24,408 nt of DNA from CAZBZG01 sp964496245. Lineage in GTDB: Bacteria > Planctomycetota > SZUA-567. Location of the stretch: positions 1 through 24,408 of the forward strand of contig CAZBZG010000029.1 in assembly GCA_964496245.1 (NCBI GenBank), in the 5' to 3' direction. Each line of letters starts with the position of its first letter. Position 1 is the first letter of the stretch. The notes beneath the pieces were generated by a model. It made no database searches, was not told where the DNA came from, and saw nothing but the letters and a program-made list of their open reading frames with translations. Made by a program: the position numbers and the translations under genes. Below are positions 6,689-13,920 of the stretch, one piece after another.

Positions 6689-7099
6689 TCATGAACGTTC
6701 GGATGTTCCTTCCGCCGAGGGGGCGGGGGCGTTCTTCTTTTCGGCCGCCGGCTTGTCCGAGGTGGCGTCCTCGGCCCGGGCCCGGACGTTGCCGGTATCG
6801 GTCTCCACGCCGTCCTCGTCGCGGGTGATCAGCAGCCGGAGTACGGTCTCGGAGAGCCGGGCCTGACGCTCCATCCGGCGGATCGCGTCGCCCTCGCTGT
6901 TGAAGTGCACGAGGATGTACGTCCCCCGCTTCACTCCCTGGATGGGGTAGGCCAGGCGCCGCGTGTCCCACTTGATCGACTTCACGATTTCGCCGCCGTG
7001 GCGGGTGATGCAGTCGAGGCACGCCTGCTCGGCCGGTTCGTAGTCCTCCTTGGCCTTGGTGGCGTTGACGATGAACATCGCTTCATACAGCCGTTTCAC
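6689..7099 (-). CDS. rpsF: 30S ribosomal protein S6
   Basis: 136 residues. The core YEAMFIVNATKAKEDYEPA, GGEIVKSIKWDTRRLAYPIQGVKRGTYILVHF in segments, and the ERQARLSETVLRLLITR helix-strand are typical of S6. A roughly 40-residue charged, Ala/Glu-rich tail follows (from about residue 100) and is longer than in E. coli S6 before modification. The start is GTG (7097-7099) with GAGGAGGA 7 nt upstream; the next ATG is at codon 8, inside the first beta strand. It heads the rpsF-ssb-rpsR-rplI block. Confidence 0.96.
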   Translation of the reverse strand: MKRLYEAMFIVNATKAKEDYEPAEQACLDCITRHGGEIVKSIKWDTRRLAYPIQGVKRGTYILVHFNSEGDAIRRMERQARLSETVLRLLITRDEDGVETDTGNVRARAEDATSDKPAAEKKNAPAPSAEGTSERS

Positions 7100-7144
7100 G
7101 GTCGCGTCCTCCTCGGGATCCTATTCGTCCGTCTTCGCCTGCGG

Positions 7145-7164
7145 GGCACCGGTCGGGACCGGCC
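7145..7164 (-). promoter_or_regulatory. Hairpin in the rpsF leader
   Basis: On the minus strand, the short hairpin CCGGT-CCCG-ACCGG lies in the 95-nt gap between pth and rpsF. S6:S18 complexes are known to bind leader structures of this operon in many bacteria. I could not confirm the conserved motif here, so this is only a candidate site. Confidence 0.25.
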
Positions 7165-7194
7165 TCGCCAAAGCACGTCTCCGGCGCGCAGCCT

Positions 7195-7866
7195 CTACGC
7201 GTCCTCCACCCGCCACCCGTTGTACCGATTCTGGCAGAAGGCCAGACCGTGGCGGATCCAGTCCGTTACCGCAACAGCGGCCTCAGCCATTGCGCGCTCG
7301 ATCACGGGCTCCTCGTCCTCGTGGAACCGGCCGAGTACGTGGTCGACCGGATCCGGGGCTGCGGAGCGGTCCTCCGCCGCGTCGGAGGGAACGCCGTCCG
7401 GAAGCTTCCCCTCCGGCACGTCGCCGCTTGGGGCCGTCTCCTGCGCCTTTGCTTCGGCCGATCCGATTCCGATGCGCAGGCGCGGATACGCGTCCGTGCC
7501 CAGGGCCTGCTCGATCGAGGCCAGGCCGTTGTGTCCGCCGCACGAGCCCCGGCCCCGGAACCGCAGCCGGCCCAGGGGCAGATGGATGTCGTCGGTGACG
7601 ATCAGCAGGTGCGCCAGAGGGACATCCTCCTCCATGGCATCCCAGAGCTCGCCCACCGCATCGCCCGAGCGGTTCATGTAGGTCTGCGGCTTGACCAGGA
7701 GCGCGCGCCCGTCCGGCAGCGCAAGCTCGGCCACCTGCGACTGCCAGCGGGCAGGCAGGGGGGCTGCGCGGTCGGCCGCCAGCCGGTCGAGCACGCGGAA
7801 GCCCGCGTTGTGCCGGGTGGCGGCATAGGTTGTGCCCGGATTTCCCAGTCCCACGATGATCCTCAT
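7195..7866 (-). CDS. pth: Peptidyl-tRNA hydrolase with an internal insertion
   Basis: 223 residues against about 185-200 for the family. It releases peptides from peptidyl-tRNA shed by stalled ribosomes. Catalytic landmarks are present: GLGNPG with N9, RHN with H19, QTYMNRSG, the DDIHLPLGRLR segment with its conserved Asp, and GGHNGL. After GIGS (about residue 137) there is an insertion of about 30 residues rich in Glu, Asp, Ala and Pro before the conserved DHVLGRF, where typical proteins have a short loop. The end (FCQNRYNGW) is normal. The ATG at 7864-7866 has no clear ribosome site. It follows rplY by 96 nt. Confidence 0.95.
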   Translation of the reverse strand: MRIIVGLGNPGTTYAATRHNAGFRVLDRLAADRAAPLPARWQSQVAELALPDGRALLVKPQTYMNRSGDAVGELWDAMEEDVPLAHLLIVTDDIHLPLGRLRFRGRGSCGGHNGLASIEQALGTDAYPRLRIGIGSAEAKAQETAPSGDVPEGKLPDGVPSDAAEDRSAAPDPVDHVLGRFHEDEEPVIERAMAEAAVAVTDWIRHGLAFCQNRYNGWRVEDA

Positions 7867-7962
7867 AGGGCCGTACCAGCTGTGCGCGCCCTGTGCGCAC
7901 CCGCGTCCGGTCCCGCCGGGGCCGACGGCAGGCGGCTTGGCGCGGGCCGTACCCGCCGGGCA

Positions 7963-8628
7963 CTACTTCTTCCCGGCCTGGCCTTCGGGTGTCTCGGCTT
8001 CCGCCTCTTCGCGTTCCTTTTCTCCGATGACTTCCGGCTCGGCCGCCGCCTCCTCCGCTGCGGTCGGTTCCTCCGGCTCCTCCTCGACCTGGGGCATGTG
8101 GCAGTTGACCACGGCCTCTTCGGCGTCGGTCAGGGTCTTGACGCCTTCCAGCTGCGGCAGGTCCTTGACGTAGAGCACGTCACCGTTGTGCATGTCCGAG
8201 ACGTCCATCTCCACCTTCTCCGGCAGGTGTCTGGGCAGGCACTCGATCTCCACGTCGAACAGGCTCTGTTCCACCACGGCGCCTTCTTCCTGCACGCCGG
8301 CCGCCTCGCCGGCCAGCTCGATCCGGATGGTCACCGTGAGCGTGTCGGTTTCGCTGATGGCGCGGAAGTCGGCGTGCATGACCTCGTGCGCGAACGTTCC
8401 GTGCTGCACCTCCTTGATGATGGCCTTCTGCTGCTGCGAGCCGATCTGCAGGTCCAGGACGCGCTCGCCCTCCTGCAGCAAGTGCTCGAACTCCTGCAGG
8501 GGGATCTTGAGGTTGATGTTCTCCATCCCCTTGGCGTACAGCACGCCCGGCAGAAAGCCCTGCGCGCGGAGCTGGAAGGCGGCATACTTGCCGGTCTGTT
8601 CGCGCTTCTCGACTTCTAAGGTCGCCAC
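7963..8628 (-). CDS. rplY: 50S ribosomal protein L25, CTC/TL5 type
   Basis: 221 residues. The N-terminal 5S-rRNA-binding domain (LEVEKREQTGKYAAFQLRAQGFLPGVLY) is followed by the C-terminal beta domain of the long CTC form (EIECLPRHLPEKVEMDVSDM, GDVLYVKDLPQLEGV). A Glu/Ala-rich acidic tail from about residue 185 ends QAGKK. The start is GTG (8626-8628) with a strong AGGAGGAGAA upstream; the frame is open far beyond, but that part is not homologous. Its place between prs and pth matches the order seen in many bacteria. Confidence 0.96.
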   Translation of the reverse strand: MATLEVEKREQTGKYAAFQLRAQGFLPGVLYAKGMENINLKIPLQEFEHLLQEGERVLDLQIGSQQQKAIIKEVQHGTFAHEVMHADFRAISETDTLTVTIRIELAGEAAGVQEEGAVVEQSLFDVEIECLPRHLPEKVEMDVSDMHNGDVLYVKDLPQLEGVKTLTDAEEAVVNCHMPQVEEEPEEPTAAEEAAAEPEVIGEKEREEAEAETPEGQAGKK

Positions 8629-8669
8629 GGTCGTTCTCCTCCTGCATGCCTGTTGCGAGCGATACCCCC

Positions 8670-9599
8670 CTAGACGAACAGCAGGCTCACGCTCTTGTTC
8701 CGGTGGATGCGGTTGATGGCCTCGGCCAGCAGCTCGGCGACCGAGAGCACGGTGAACTGAAGACCTTCGGGTTCCTGTTCGGGTGGCGGCACGGTGTCGG
8801 TCACTACCACCTCCTCGGCGCCCGCCTTGGCGAGGCGCGAGAAGGCGGGGTCCACGAAGAGGCCGTGCGTGGCCACGGCTGTCACGCTCTTGGCGCCCTG
8901 GTCCTTGGCGATCGCTACGGCGCCGGCCATGGAGCCGGCCGAGGTGATCATGTCGTCGACCACGATCACGTCCCGGTCCTTGACCTCGCCGATGACGCAT
9001 CCGGTCTCGACCTCGGTGTCGCTCAGGCGGCGTTTCTCCACGACCGCCAGCTTGCCGCCCAGCCGGGTACTGAAGGCGTAGGCGAGGCGGATGCTCCCGA
9101 TGTCCGGGCTCATCACGGTCGGCTCGACCAGGTCCTTGCGGCGCAGATAGTCGATCATCACGGGGAACGAGTAGAGATGATCCAGGGGGATGTCGAAGAA
9201 GCCCTGGATCTGGGTGGCGTGGAGGTCCATGGTCAGCACCCGGTCGCAGCCCGCCGTGGCGATGAGGTTGGCGACCAGCTTGGCCGTGATCGGCACGCGG
9301 CCCTCGTGCTTCCGGTCCTGGCGGGCGTACCCGTAGTAGGGGATCACGGCCGTGATGCGCTCGGCCGAGGCGCGGCGCACGGCGTCGACCATGATCAGCA
9401 GCTCCATGAGATGCTCGTTGGCCGGGGGCGCAATGGGCTGCACCAGGAAGACGTCGAGGCCGCGGACGTCGTCGAGGATGCGCACCTTGGTCTCGTTGTC
9501 CGGGAATCGCGTGACCTCGCACCGGCCGGGGTCGGTCCCCAGGTGCTCGCAGATCGCCTGGCCCAGTGCTGGATTGGCGTTGCCCGTGAAGACGCGCAT
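8670..9599 (-). CDS. prs: Ribose-phosphate pyrophosphokinase
   Basis: 309 residues, standard for class I enzymes. It makes PRPP from ribose 5-phosphate and ATP for nucleotide, His and Trp synthesis. Seen: RFPDNETKVRI, the ATP loop region PYYGYARQDRK, the flexible-loop segment, TMDLHATQIQGFF, SPDIGSIRLA, and the PRPP-binding motif VIVVDDMITSAGSMAGA. The loop reads DRKHEGRVPIT, where DRKxxxRxPIT is usual. The ATG at 9597-9599 has GAGGGGAGA upstream and overlaps the glmU-like stop region, with only 9 nt between the genes. Co-transcribed with the nucleotidyltransferase. Confidence 0.97.
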   Translation of the reverse strand: MRVFTGNANPALGQAICEHLGTDPGRCEVTRFPDNETKVRILDDVRGLDVFLVQPIAPPANEHLMELLIMVDAVRRASAERITAVIPYYGYARQDRKHEGRVPITAKLVANLIATAGCDRVLTMDLHATQIQGFFDIPLDHLYSFPVMIDYLRRKDLVEPTVMSPDIGSIRLAYAFSTRLGGKLAVVEKRRLSDTEVETGCVIGEVKDRDVIVVDDMITSAGSMAGAVAIAKDQGAKSVTAVATHGLFVDPAFSRLAKAGAEEVVVTDTVPPPEQEPEGLQFTVLSVAELLAEAINRIHRNKSVSLLFV

Positions 9600-9608
9600 A
9601 CTCTCCCC

Positions 9609-10370
9609 TCACCGTCTCGCTCGGTCCTCGTCTTCTTCTCGTTCCCGCAGCACGCGTTCCACCTGCTCCAGGTCGGCGGGTGTGTTCACCCCCAGCGCTT
9701 CCTGCGCGTCCTCGCAGACGTGGGCGGTGATGCGCCGTCCCCGGCCGAGCAGGATCTCGACGACATCGGTCAGGTAGTACTCTCCTTGGGCGTTCTCGTT
9801 TCCGATCCGTTCCAGCGCGTCCCAGAGCGCGTCCGGGCGGAAGCAGTAGACGCCGGCGTTGCCTTCGTCCACGGTGCGCTCGGCCGGGGACGCGTCCTTG
9901 ACCTCCACGATCCGTTCGATGCCTCCACCGGCGGTGCGGAGCACCCGTCCGAATGAGCTCTCGGGCGGGATCCGGACCGTGAGCAGCGCGCAGTCGGCGT
10001 CCTCGCGCGCGCGCAGGTCGATCAGGGTCCGGTACGTCTCCGGCCGGATCAACGGCATGTCCCCGCACGCGACCAGGATGGGATCCTCGCCGCCGGGAAA
10101 CGAAGGCCGGGCACACATGACTGCGTGCCCGGTCCCGAGTTGAGGCGACTGCTCAACCCAGCGAACGCCGGTCGGCAGCCGGCTCACGACTTCGTCCTTG
10201 GCGAATCCCACCACGCAGACGATGTCGCGCAACCCCGCTGCCGAGAGTGCGTCCAGGACCCATTCGAGCAGGGGGTTTCCCCGCGCTTCGAACAGGACCT
10301 TGGGTCGGTCGCCCCCCATGCGGACGCCCTTGCCGGCGGCAAGGACGCAACCGCGTGCGGATGCGGCCAT
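9609..10370 (-). CDS. glmU: GlmU-type N-acetylglucosamine-1-phosphate uridylyltransferase, N-terminal domain only
   Basis: 253 residues forming a single nucleotidyltransferase domain. Motifs match the GlmU N-domain: LAAGKGVRM (residues 10-18), RPKVLF, EQSPQLGTGHAV, the metal-binding GDMPLI, VEVKDASPAE, GNAGVYCF and NENAQGEYYLTDV. It should form UDP-GlcNAc from UTP and GlcNAc-1-P for cell-envelope synthesis. The C-terminal left-handed beta-helix acetyltransferase domain of full GlmU is absent, so that activity must be elsewhere. The position just before prs, rplY and pth supports GlmU identity. The ATG at 10368-10370 with AAAGGG is chosen over a GTG at 10385. Confidence 0.88.
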   Translation of the reverse strand: MAASARGCVLAAGKGVRMGGDRPKVLFEARGNPLLEWVLDALSAAGLRDIVCVVGFAKDEVVSRLPTGVRWVEQSPQLGTGHAVMCARPSFPGGEDPILVACGDMPLIRPETYRTLIDLRAREDADCALLTVRIPPESSFGRVLRTAGGGIERIVEVKDASPAERTVDEGNAGVYCFRPDALWDALERIGNENAQGEYYLTDVVEILLGRGRRITAHVCEDAQEALGVNTPADLEQVERVLREREEDEDRARR

Positions 10371-10418
10371 ACAACCCTTTCGCACGCCACGGAACCGGTC
10401 CGCGTCCCTCGAATTGTC

Positions 10419-10435
10419 CGGGTGCCGAGCACCCG
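10419..10435. repeat. Hairpin in the glmU leader
   Basis: A perfect 7-bp stem, CGGGTGC-TCG-GCACCCG on the minus strand, lies between the candidate promoter and the glmU start codon. Its role is unknown. Confidence 0.35.
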
Positions 10436-10467
10436 CGTGAGAACCTCTTGCTCACGTGCAGGCAGAC

Positions 10468-10495
10468 ACCTTACCCGCCGCCTGCAAAAACGCAA
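10468..10495 (-). promoter_or_regulatory. Candidate promoter of the glmU-prs-rplY-pth unit
   Basis: On the minus strand, TTGCGT (10490-10495), a 16-bp spacer, then TAAGGT (10468-10473), giving a leader of about 90 nt. The upstream edge lies 2 nt from the direct repeat that borders element copy 3. Confidence 0.5.
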
Positions 10496-10506
10496 GGGAA
10501 ATCTCG

Positions 10507-10668
10507 GCGTGGTTCAATTCCGGGTAACACTCGGTGAGAGCAGTATGTAGCACAGGCACTCCTGCCTGTGCAGCGCCTCAGGGAATCCGCCCCAGGCAAG
10601 AGTGCCTGGGCTACATACTGCTCCGTGTGCCATGTGTGACCCGGATCCGCGGGTTTTTGAACCAGGCC
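10507..10668. repeat. MITE-like palindromic element, copy 3
   Basis: The ends TGGTTCAATTCCGGGT and TTTTTGAACCAGG are inverted, with arms GGCACTCCTGCCTG and CAGGCAAGAGTGCC inside. An extra outer stem, AGCAGTATGTAG with CTACATACTGCT, makes this copy a long near-perfect hairpin. The 9-bp direct repeat GAAATCTCG flanks it (10498-10506 and 10669-10677). It separates tsf from the glmU promoter and starts 2 nt from the tsf stop codon. Confidence 0.87.
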
Positions 10669-10678
10669 GAAATCTCGA

Positions 10679-11542
10679 TCACGCCTGCCCCAGCTCGAAC
10701 CGTGCGAACCCCGCGATCTCGGCTGTGCCGCCGGCCTGCTTGGCGGCTGCCTCCAGCATCTTTTCGACCGTCTGCTTGCCCTCGGGGTCCTTCACGAAGA
10801 CCTGCTCGAGCAGGACCTTCTCTTTGTAGAACTTGCCGAGCTTGCCCTGGAGGATCTTCTCCTGGATGTTCTCGGGCTTGTCCTTGACCTCCTCCTGGAA
10901 GATCTCCTTCTCCTTGGCGATCTCCTCGTCGGGAATGGCCTCGCGGGTGACCGCCGCGGGCCGGGCGGCCACCGCGTGCATGCAGATGTCCCGTGCCGCC
11001 GTCTGGAGCTCCGGGCTGCCGGCATCCGCACCGTCCAGCTTGAGCGCGCAGACGGCGCCCGCCTTCTTGTTGAAATGCACGTACGCGCCGAGCACGCCCC
11101 CCGGCGGGATTTCCACGCGAGCGGCCCGCCGGAGCTGGACGTTCTCGCCCACCGTGCCGGCCAGGGCCGTCAGGCTGTCGGCGAGCGTGCCGTCGGTCGT
11201 CTCCACGGCGAGCAGCTCCTCCGCGCTGGCGGCGCCGGACGCCAGTCCCTTCTCCAGCGCCAGGTTCAGGAAGGCGGCGAAGCGTTCGTTGGAGACCGTG
11301 GGTTCCTGTTCGCAGGCGACTTCCACCATGAGCGCGGCCTGGTCGCCGGTCTCGACGGCCACGGCGCCTTGGCCCGTGGGCCGGTCGGCCTTTTTGATGG
11401 CCTTCTCCTTCTGGCGCTTGCGCAGGAGCATCTCGGCCTGGTCGAGATCGCCGCCGGCTTCTTGCAGAGCTTTCTTGCAGTCGGTGATGCCCATGCCCGT
11501 CTCGTCGCGCAGGGTCTTGATCAGCTTGGCATCGATGGCCAT
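10679..11542 (-). CDS. tsf: Translation elongation factor Ts with an altered TDFV motif
   Basis: 287 residues, the usual length for EF-Ts, the nucleotide exchange factor for EF-Tu. The N-terminal UBA-like domain (KLIKTLRDETGMGITDCKKALQEAGGDLDQAEMLL in parts, residues 7-40) and the core domains (GGVLGAYVHFNKKAGAVCAL) are clear. The C-terminal module (KPENIQEKILQGKLGKFYKEKVLLEQVFVKD in parts) is intact. At residues 77-82 the family's CxTDFV reads CEQEPT, so the Asp and Phe that enter EF-Tu in E. coli (positions 80 and 81) are Glu and Pro here. The start has AGGAAAGGA upstream. Follows rpsB by 91 nt. Confidence 0.96.
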   Translation of the reverse strand: MAIDAKLIKTLRDETGMGITDCKKALQEAGGDLDQAEMLLRKRQKEKAIKKADRPTGQGAVAVETGDQAALMVEVACEQEPTVSNERFAAFLNLALEKGLASGAASAEELLAVETTDGTLADSLTALAGTVGENVQLRRAARVEIPPGGVLGAYVHFNKKAGAVCALKLDGADAGSPELQTAARDICMHAVAARPAAVTREAIPDEEIAKEKEIFQEEVKDKPENIQEKILQGKLGKFYKEKVLLEQVFVKDPEGKQTVEKMLEAAAKQAGGTAEIAGFARFELGQA

Positions 11543-11633
11543 GAGGGTCCTTTCCTGTGCTAGAAGGGATCGGAGAAGCGTACGCTGGGAGCGCTCGCAG
11601 GGCGCGGACCGATCGAACGCGTCTGCGCGCCGC

Positions 11634-12485
11634 CTACTCCTCCTTGTCGCCGCCGTAGGTGAAGCCGCCGACCTTGCTGAAGTCCTTGGGGACCTCCACC
11701 TCCGGCAGGTCCTCCTTTTCCTTCGGTGGTTCGGTCGCGCCCCGTTCGTCGCGCTTGGTGCGCGGCCCGGCCGCGCGGTCGGCCATGGCAGCCTGGGTGG
11801 TGGCCGCCTTGGTGCCCGCGATCACGCCGTCGGCGAGCTTGGAGACGATGGCCTGGATGCTGCGCATGGAGTCGTCGTTGCCGGGGATGACGAAATCCAC
11901 GGGGTCGGGGTCGCAGTCGGTGTCGAGGACGGCCACGATGGGGATGTCCAGCCTGACGCTCTCGGCCACGGCGATGTGCTCCTCGGTGGGATCCACGACC
12001 ACGATGGCGTCGGGCGCTTTCTTCATGTCCCGGATGCCTTCGAAGTTGCGGGCGACCTTTTTTCGCTCCCGCGTCAGGGTGGCCACCATCTTCTTGCTGA
12101 AGTTGTGGATCTCTCCGCTCGTCTCCAGATGTTCCAGCTCTTCCAGGCGCAGGATCCGCTGGCGCATGGTCTGCATGTTGGTCAGGGTGCCGCCGAGCCA
12201 GCGGCTGGCCACGAAGAAGCTCTCGCAGCGTCGGGCCTCCTGCCGGATGACCTCGGACGCCTGGCGCTTGGTGCCCACGAACAGCACCTTGCCGCCCCGG
12301 GCCGTGGTCTGCTTGAGGAAGTGGTAGCTCCGGATCAGCCCGCGCAGGGTCTTGCGCAGGTCGATCACGTGGATCCGCTCCTTCTTGGAATGGATGTAGG
12401 GCTCCATCTTCGGGTTCCAGCGGGCCGCCGGGCTGCCGAAGTGGACCCCCGCCTCAATGAGTTCGCGCAGTTCTGCAATCGCCAT
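11634..12485 (-). CDS. rpsB: 30S ribosomal protein S2
   Basis: 283 residues. Core segments: LIEAGVHFGSPAARWNPKMEPYIHSKKERIHVIDLRKTL in parts (residues 9-50), GKVLFVGTKRQASEVI, SRWLGGTLTNMQTMRQRI, and PDAIVVVDPTEEHIAV. The segment DIPIVAVLDTDCDPDPVDFVIPGNDDSMRSI follows. A 50-residue charged tail beyond the core ends KVGGFTYGGDKEE. The ATG at 12483-12485 has TGGAGGAT upstream. It leads the rpsB-tsf operon from the promoter at 12626-12654, with a leader of about 135 nt. S2 is known to repress its own operon through the leader in several bacteria. Confidence 0.97.
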   Translation of the reverse strand: MAIAELRELIEAGVHFGSPAARWNPKMEPYIHSKKERIHVIDLRKTLRGLIRSYHFLKQTTARGGKVLFVGTKRQASEVIRQEARRCESFFVASRWLGGTLTNMQTMRQRILRLEELEHLETSGEIHNFSKKMVATLTRERKKVARNFEGIRDMKKAPDAIVVVDPTEEHIAVAESVRLDIPIVAVLDTDCDPDPVDFVIPGNDDSMRSIQAIVSKLADGVIAGTKAATTQAAMADRAAGPRTKRDERGATEPPKEKEDLPEVEVPKDFSKVGGFTYGGDKEE

Positions 12486-12625
12486 GTTCGCATCCTCCAG
12501 GTCCGCACCTCTCGGCGGGAGCGTTCCAGCACACCCCTCGGGTCCGGCACCTGCGTTCCAGACATCCACGGCCCTGTCCCACAACCGGTTCCATCGCCGG
12601 CGGCAGGGCCCGCAAAGAAGGCCGA

Positions 12626-12654
12626 AGTCTACCGGAACGTTCCGCGAGCGTCAA
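12626..12654 (-). promoter_or_regulatory. Sigma-70 promoter of rpsB-tsf
   Basis: On the minus strand, TTGACG (12649-12654), a 17-bp spacer, then TAGACT (12626-12631), the same -10 as at tRNA-Lys. The upstream edge overlaps the direct repeat bordering element copy 4. Between the promoter and the rpsB start (12486-12620) lies a leader with no gene. Confidence 0.75.
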
Positions 12655-12667
12655 GACGAAATGTCGG

Positions 12668-12822
12668 CCTGGTTCAGGAGCGGGTCACACCCAAAGGGCG
12701 CTGGTTGTGGCACAGGCACTCTTGCCTGTGCAGCGCCTCACGGGTTCCGCCCCAGGCAAGAGTGCCAGGACGACAACCTGCTCGGTGTCCGGATGGCCAC
12801 CCCAAACCGGGGGCTTCTGAAC
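12668..12822. repeat. MITE-like palindromic element, copy 4
   Basis: Starts CCTGGTTCAGGAGCGGGT and ends GGGGGCTTCTGAAC. The arms GGCACTCTTGCCTG (12715-12728) and CAGGCAAGAGTGCC (12753-12766) are perfect inverted repeats around the 24-bp core at 12729-12752. The 16-bp direct repeat CAAGACGAAATGTCGG flanks it (12652-12667 and 12823-12838). This copy appears the best preserved. It lies between the hydrolase gene and the rpsB promoter. Confidence 0.9.
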
Positions 12823-12861
12823 CAAGACGAAATGTCGGACAAGGGCGGCTGTCGGGAGAGC

Positions 12862-13665
12862 TCAGCGCCGCATGCCGAGGTCCCGGAGCGTGGGCGGCGG
12901 GCCGGGCGGGGGGCGGGTGTCGGTTTCGTTGATCAGGAAGCGTCGGAGTTCCCGGCCCGTGGAGGCCGGATGGGTGAGCGGCAGGAAGTGCGTGCCGCCG
13001 GCGATCCAGGCGAGCTCGATGTTGGGCCGCGCGGGGATGCCGAGCGCCTCGGCCGTGGGCGGCTGCCGACCGCGGTCGCCGTAGAGTTCGAGAATGGGGC
13101 GCGCGGTCTGTTCGAGCACGCCCCGGCCGTCGAACGCCTCCACGGTCTCCCAGAATTGGTCGCGCAGGAGCGGCGGCCAGCGCACCACGGTCTCCCGATA
13201 GAAGGCCTTGATCGCGTGGTCGCTCTCCGGATCGAGCCCCTCCTGGACATCCTCTCCGAGCGCGCGCATGTAGCGCAAGGCGGTCCAGCCCTCGACCAGG
13301 GCTACCCGGTCCACCCGGTCGGAGTGCGCGCCGAGCAGGGCGAGGCCGAGCATGCCGCCGAGGCTGTGGCCCACCAGGTCGAAGCGCCCCAGCCAGAGGG
13401 CGTCGGCGAGCGCGAGCACGTCGTCTGCGAGATCCGCGAGGCCGAAGGCCTTTTTGGGCACGCTGCTTCCGCCGTGTCCGCGCAGGTCCGGCCGGATGAG
13501 GCGTCGGCCGGCCAGGTCCCCCAGGATCCGGTCCCAGTCCGTGCGCAGCCGGCCGTTGCCGTGGATCAGGAGCACGGGCTTGCCCCCGCCCGTATCGCTG
13601 TAGCTGAACCGGCCCCAGGCGAGGTCGATGGACTGGTCGGGAGTGAAGGCGGGTCGGTCGGGCAT
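12862..13665 (-). CDS. Alpha/beta hydrolase-fold protein
   Basis: 267 residues. Oxyanion-loop motif LLIHGNGR (33-39), the nucleophile elbow GHSLGG with Ser101, a candidate acid residue in ELYGDRG and the catalytic His in GGTHFLPLTHP complete a Ser-Asp-His triad in the expected order. A cap-like helical insert lies between about residues 125 and 190. There is no signal peptide, so it should be cytoplasmic. The substrate cannot be told from sequence; esterase, lactonase and C-C hydrolase are all possible. The ATG at 13663-13665 is chosen because homology starts just after it; a GTG at 13764 would add a non-homologous tail. A Pro-rich stretch (PPPGPPP) lies near the C-terminus. Confidence 0.88.
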   Translation of the reverse strand: MPDRPAFTPDQSIDLAWGRFSYSDTGGGKPVLLIHGNGRLRTDWDRILGDLAGRRLIRPDLRGHGGSSVPKKAFGLADLADDVLALADALWLGRFDLVGHSLGGMLGLALLGAHSDRVDRVALVEGWTALRYMRALGEDVQEGLDPESDHAIKAFYRETVVRWPPLLRDQFWETVEAFDGRGVLEQTARPILELYGDRGRQPPTAEALGIPARPNIELAWIAGGTHFLPLTHPASTGRELRRFLINETDTRPPPGPPPTLRDLGMRR

Positions 13666-13729
13666 GGGGCCTGCCCCAGGCAGCAGAGGCTTCGCATCCG
13701 TTTGCGCAATCGCTATCGTTGTCGTCTTG

Positions 13730-13911
13730 GTGTTGCGAAGATCCTCGGCGTCGGGGTCGGTCACGAAATCGGCGGTACGGCCTGGCCTTCGATCCCGATC
13801 CCAAAGGTAGTGCGGAGGGACGCGCTTCTGCGCGTTCGGGAGATCCGTCTCCGGTCCTGCAGAAGCAGGACCCTCCGTCTTCGGCCACGATTACGAGTAC
13901 GTGTTGCGAAG
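13730..13911. repeat. Segment bounded by an 11-bp direct repeat
   Basis: GTGTTGCGAAG occurs at 13730-13740 and again at 13901-13911, enclosing 160 bp that contain the two-hairpin repeat copy b. Low-complexity runs of GATNNC type surround it (for example CGATCCCGATCCC). No gene is seen in 13666-13920. The direct repeat could be a target duplication or a decayed tandem repeat. Confidence 0.45.
13816..13877. repeat. Two-hairpin repeat, family 2, copy b
   Basis: Hairpin 1 is GACGCGC-TTCT-GCGCGTT and hairpin 2 is GGTCCTGC-AGAA-GCAGGACC. The whole is bounded by CGGAGGG and CCCTCCG as an inverted pair. It matches the copy at 511-577 in order, arms and spacing. It lies between the hydrolase and the EIIA-CBS gene. 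Confidence 0.75.
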
Positions 13912-13920
13912 TGCCGCCCG

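Noticed and set aside
7963..10116. Minus-strand open frame of 717 codons ending in L25
   Set aside because: The part before 8628 overlaps prs and the glmU-like gene in another frame and is not homologous to anything I know; high GC keeps it open.
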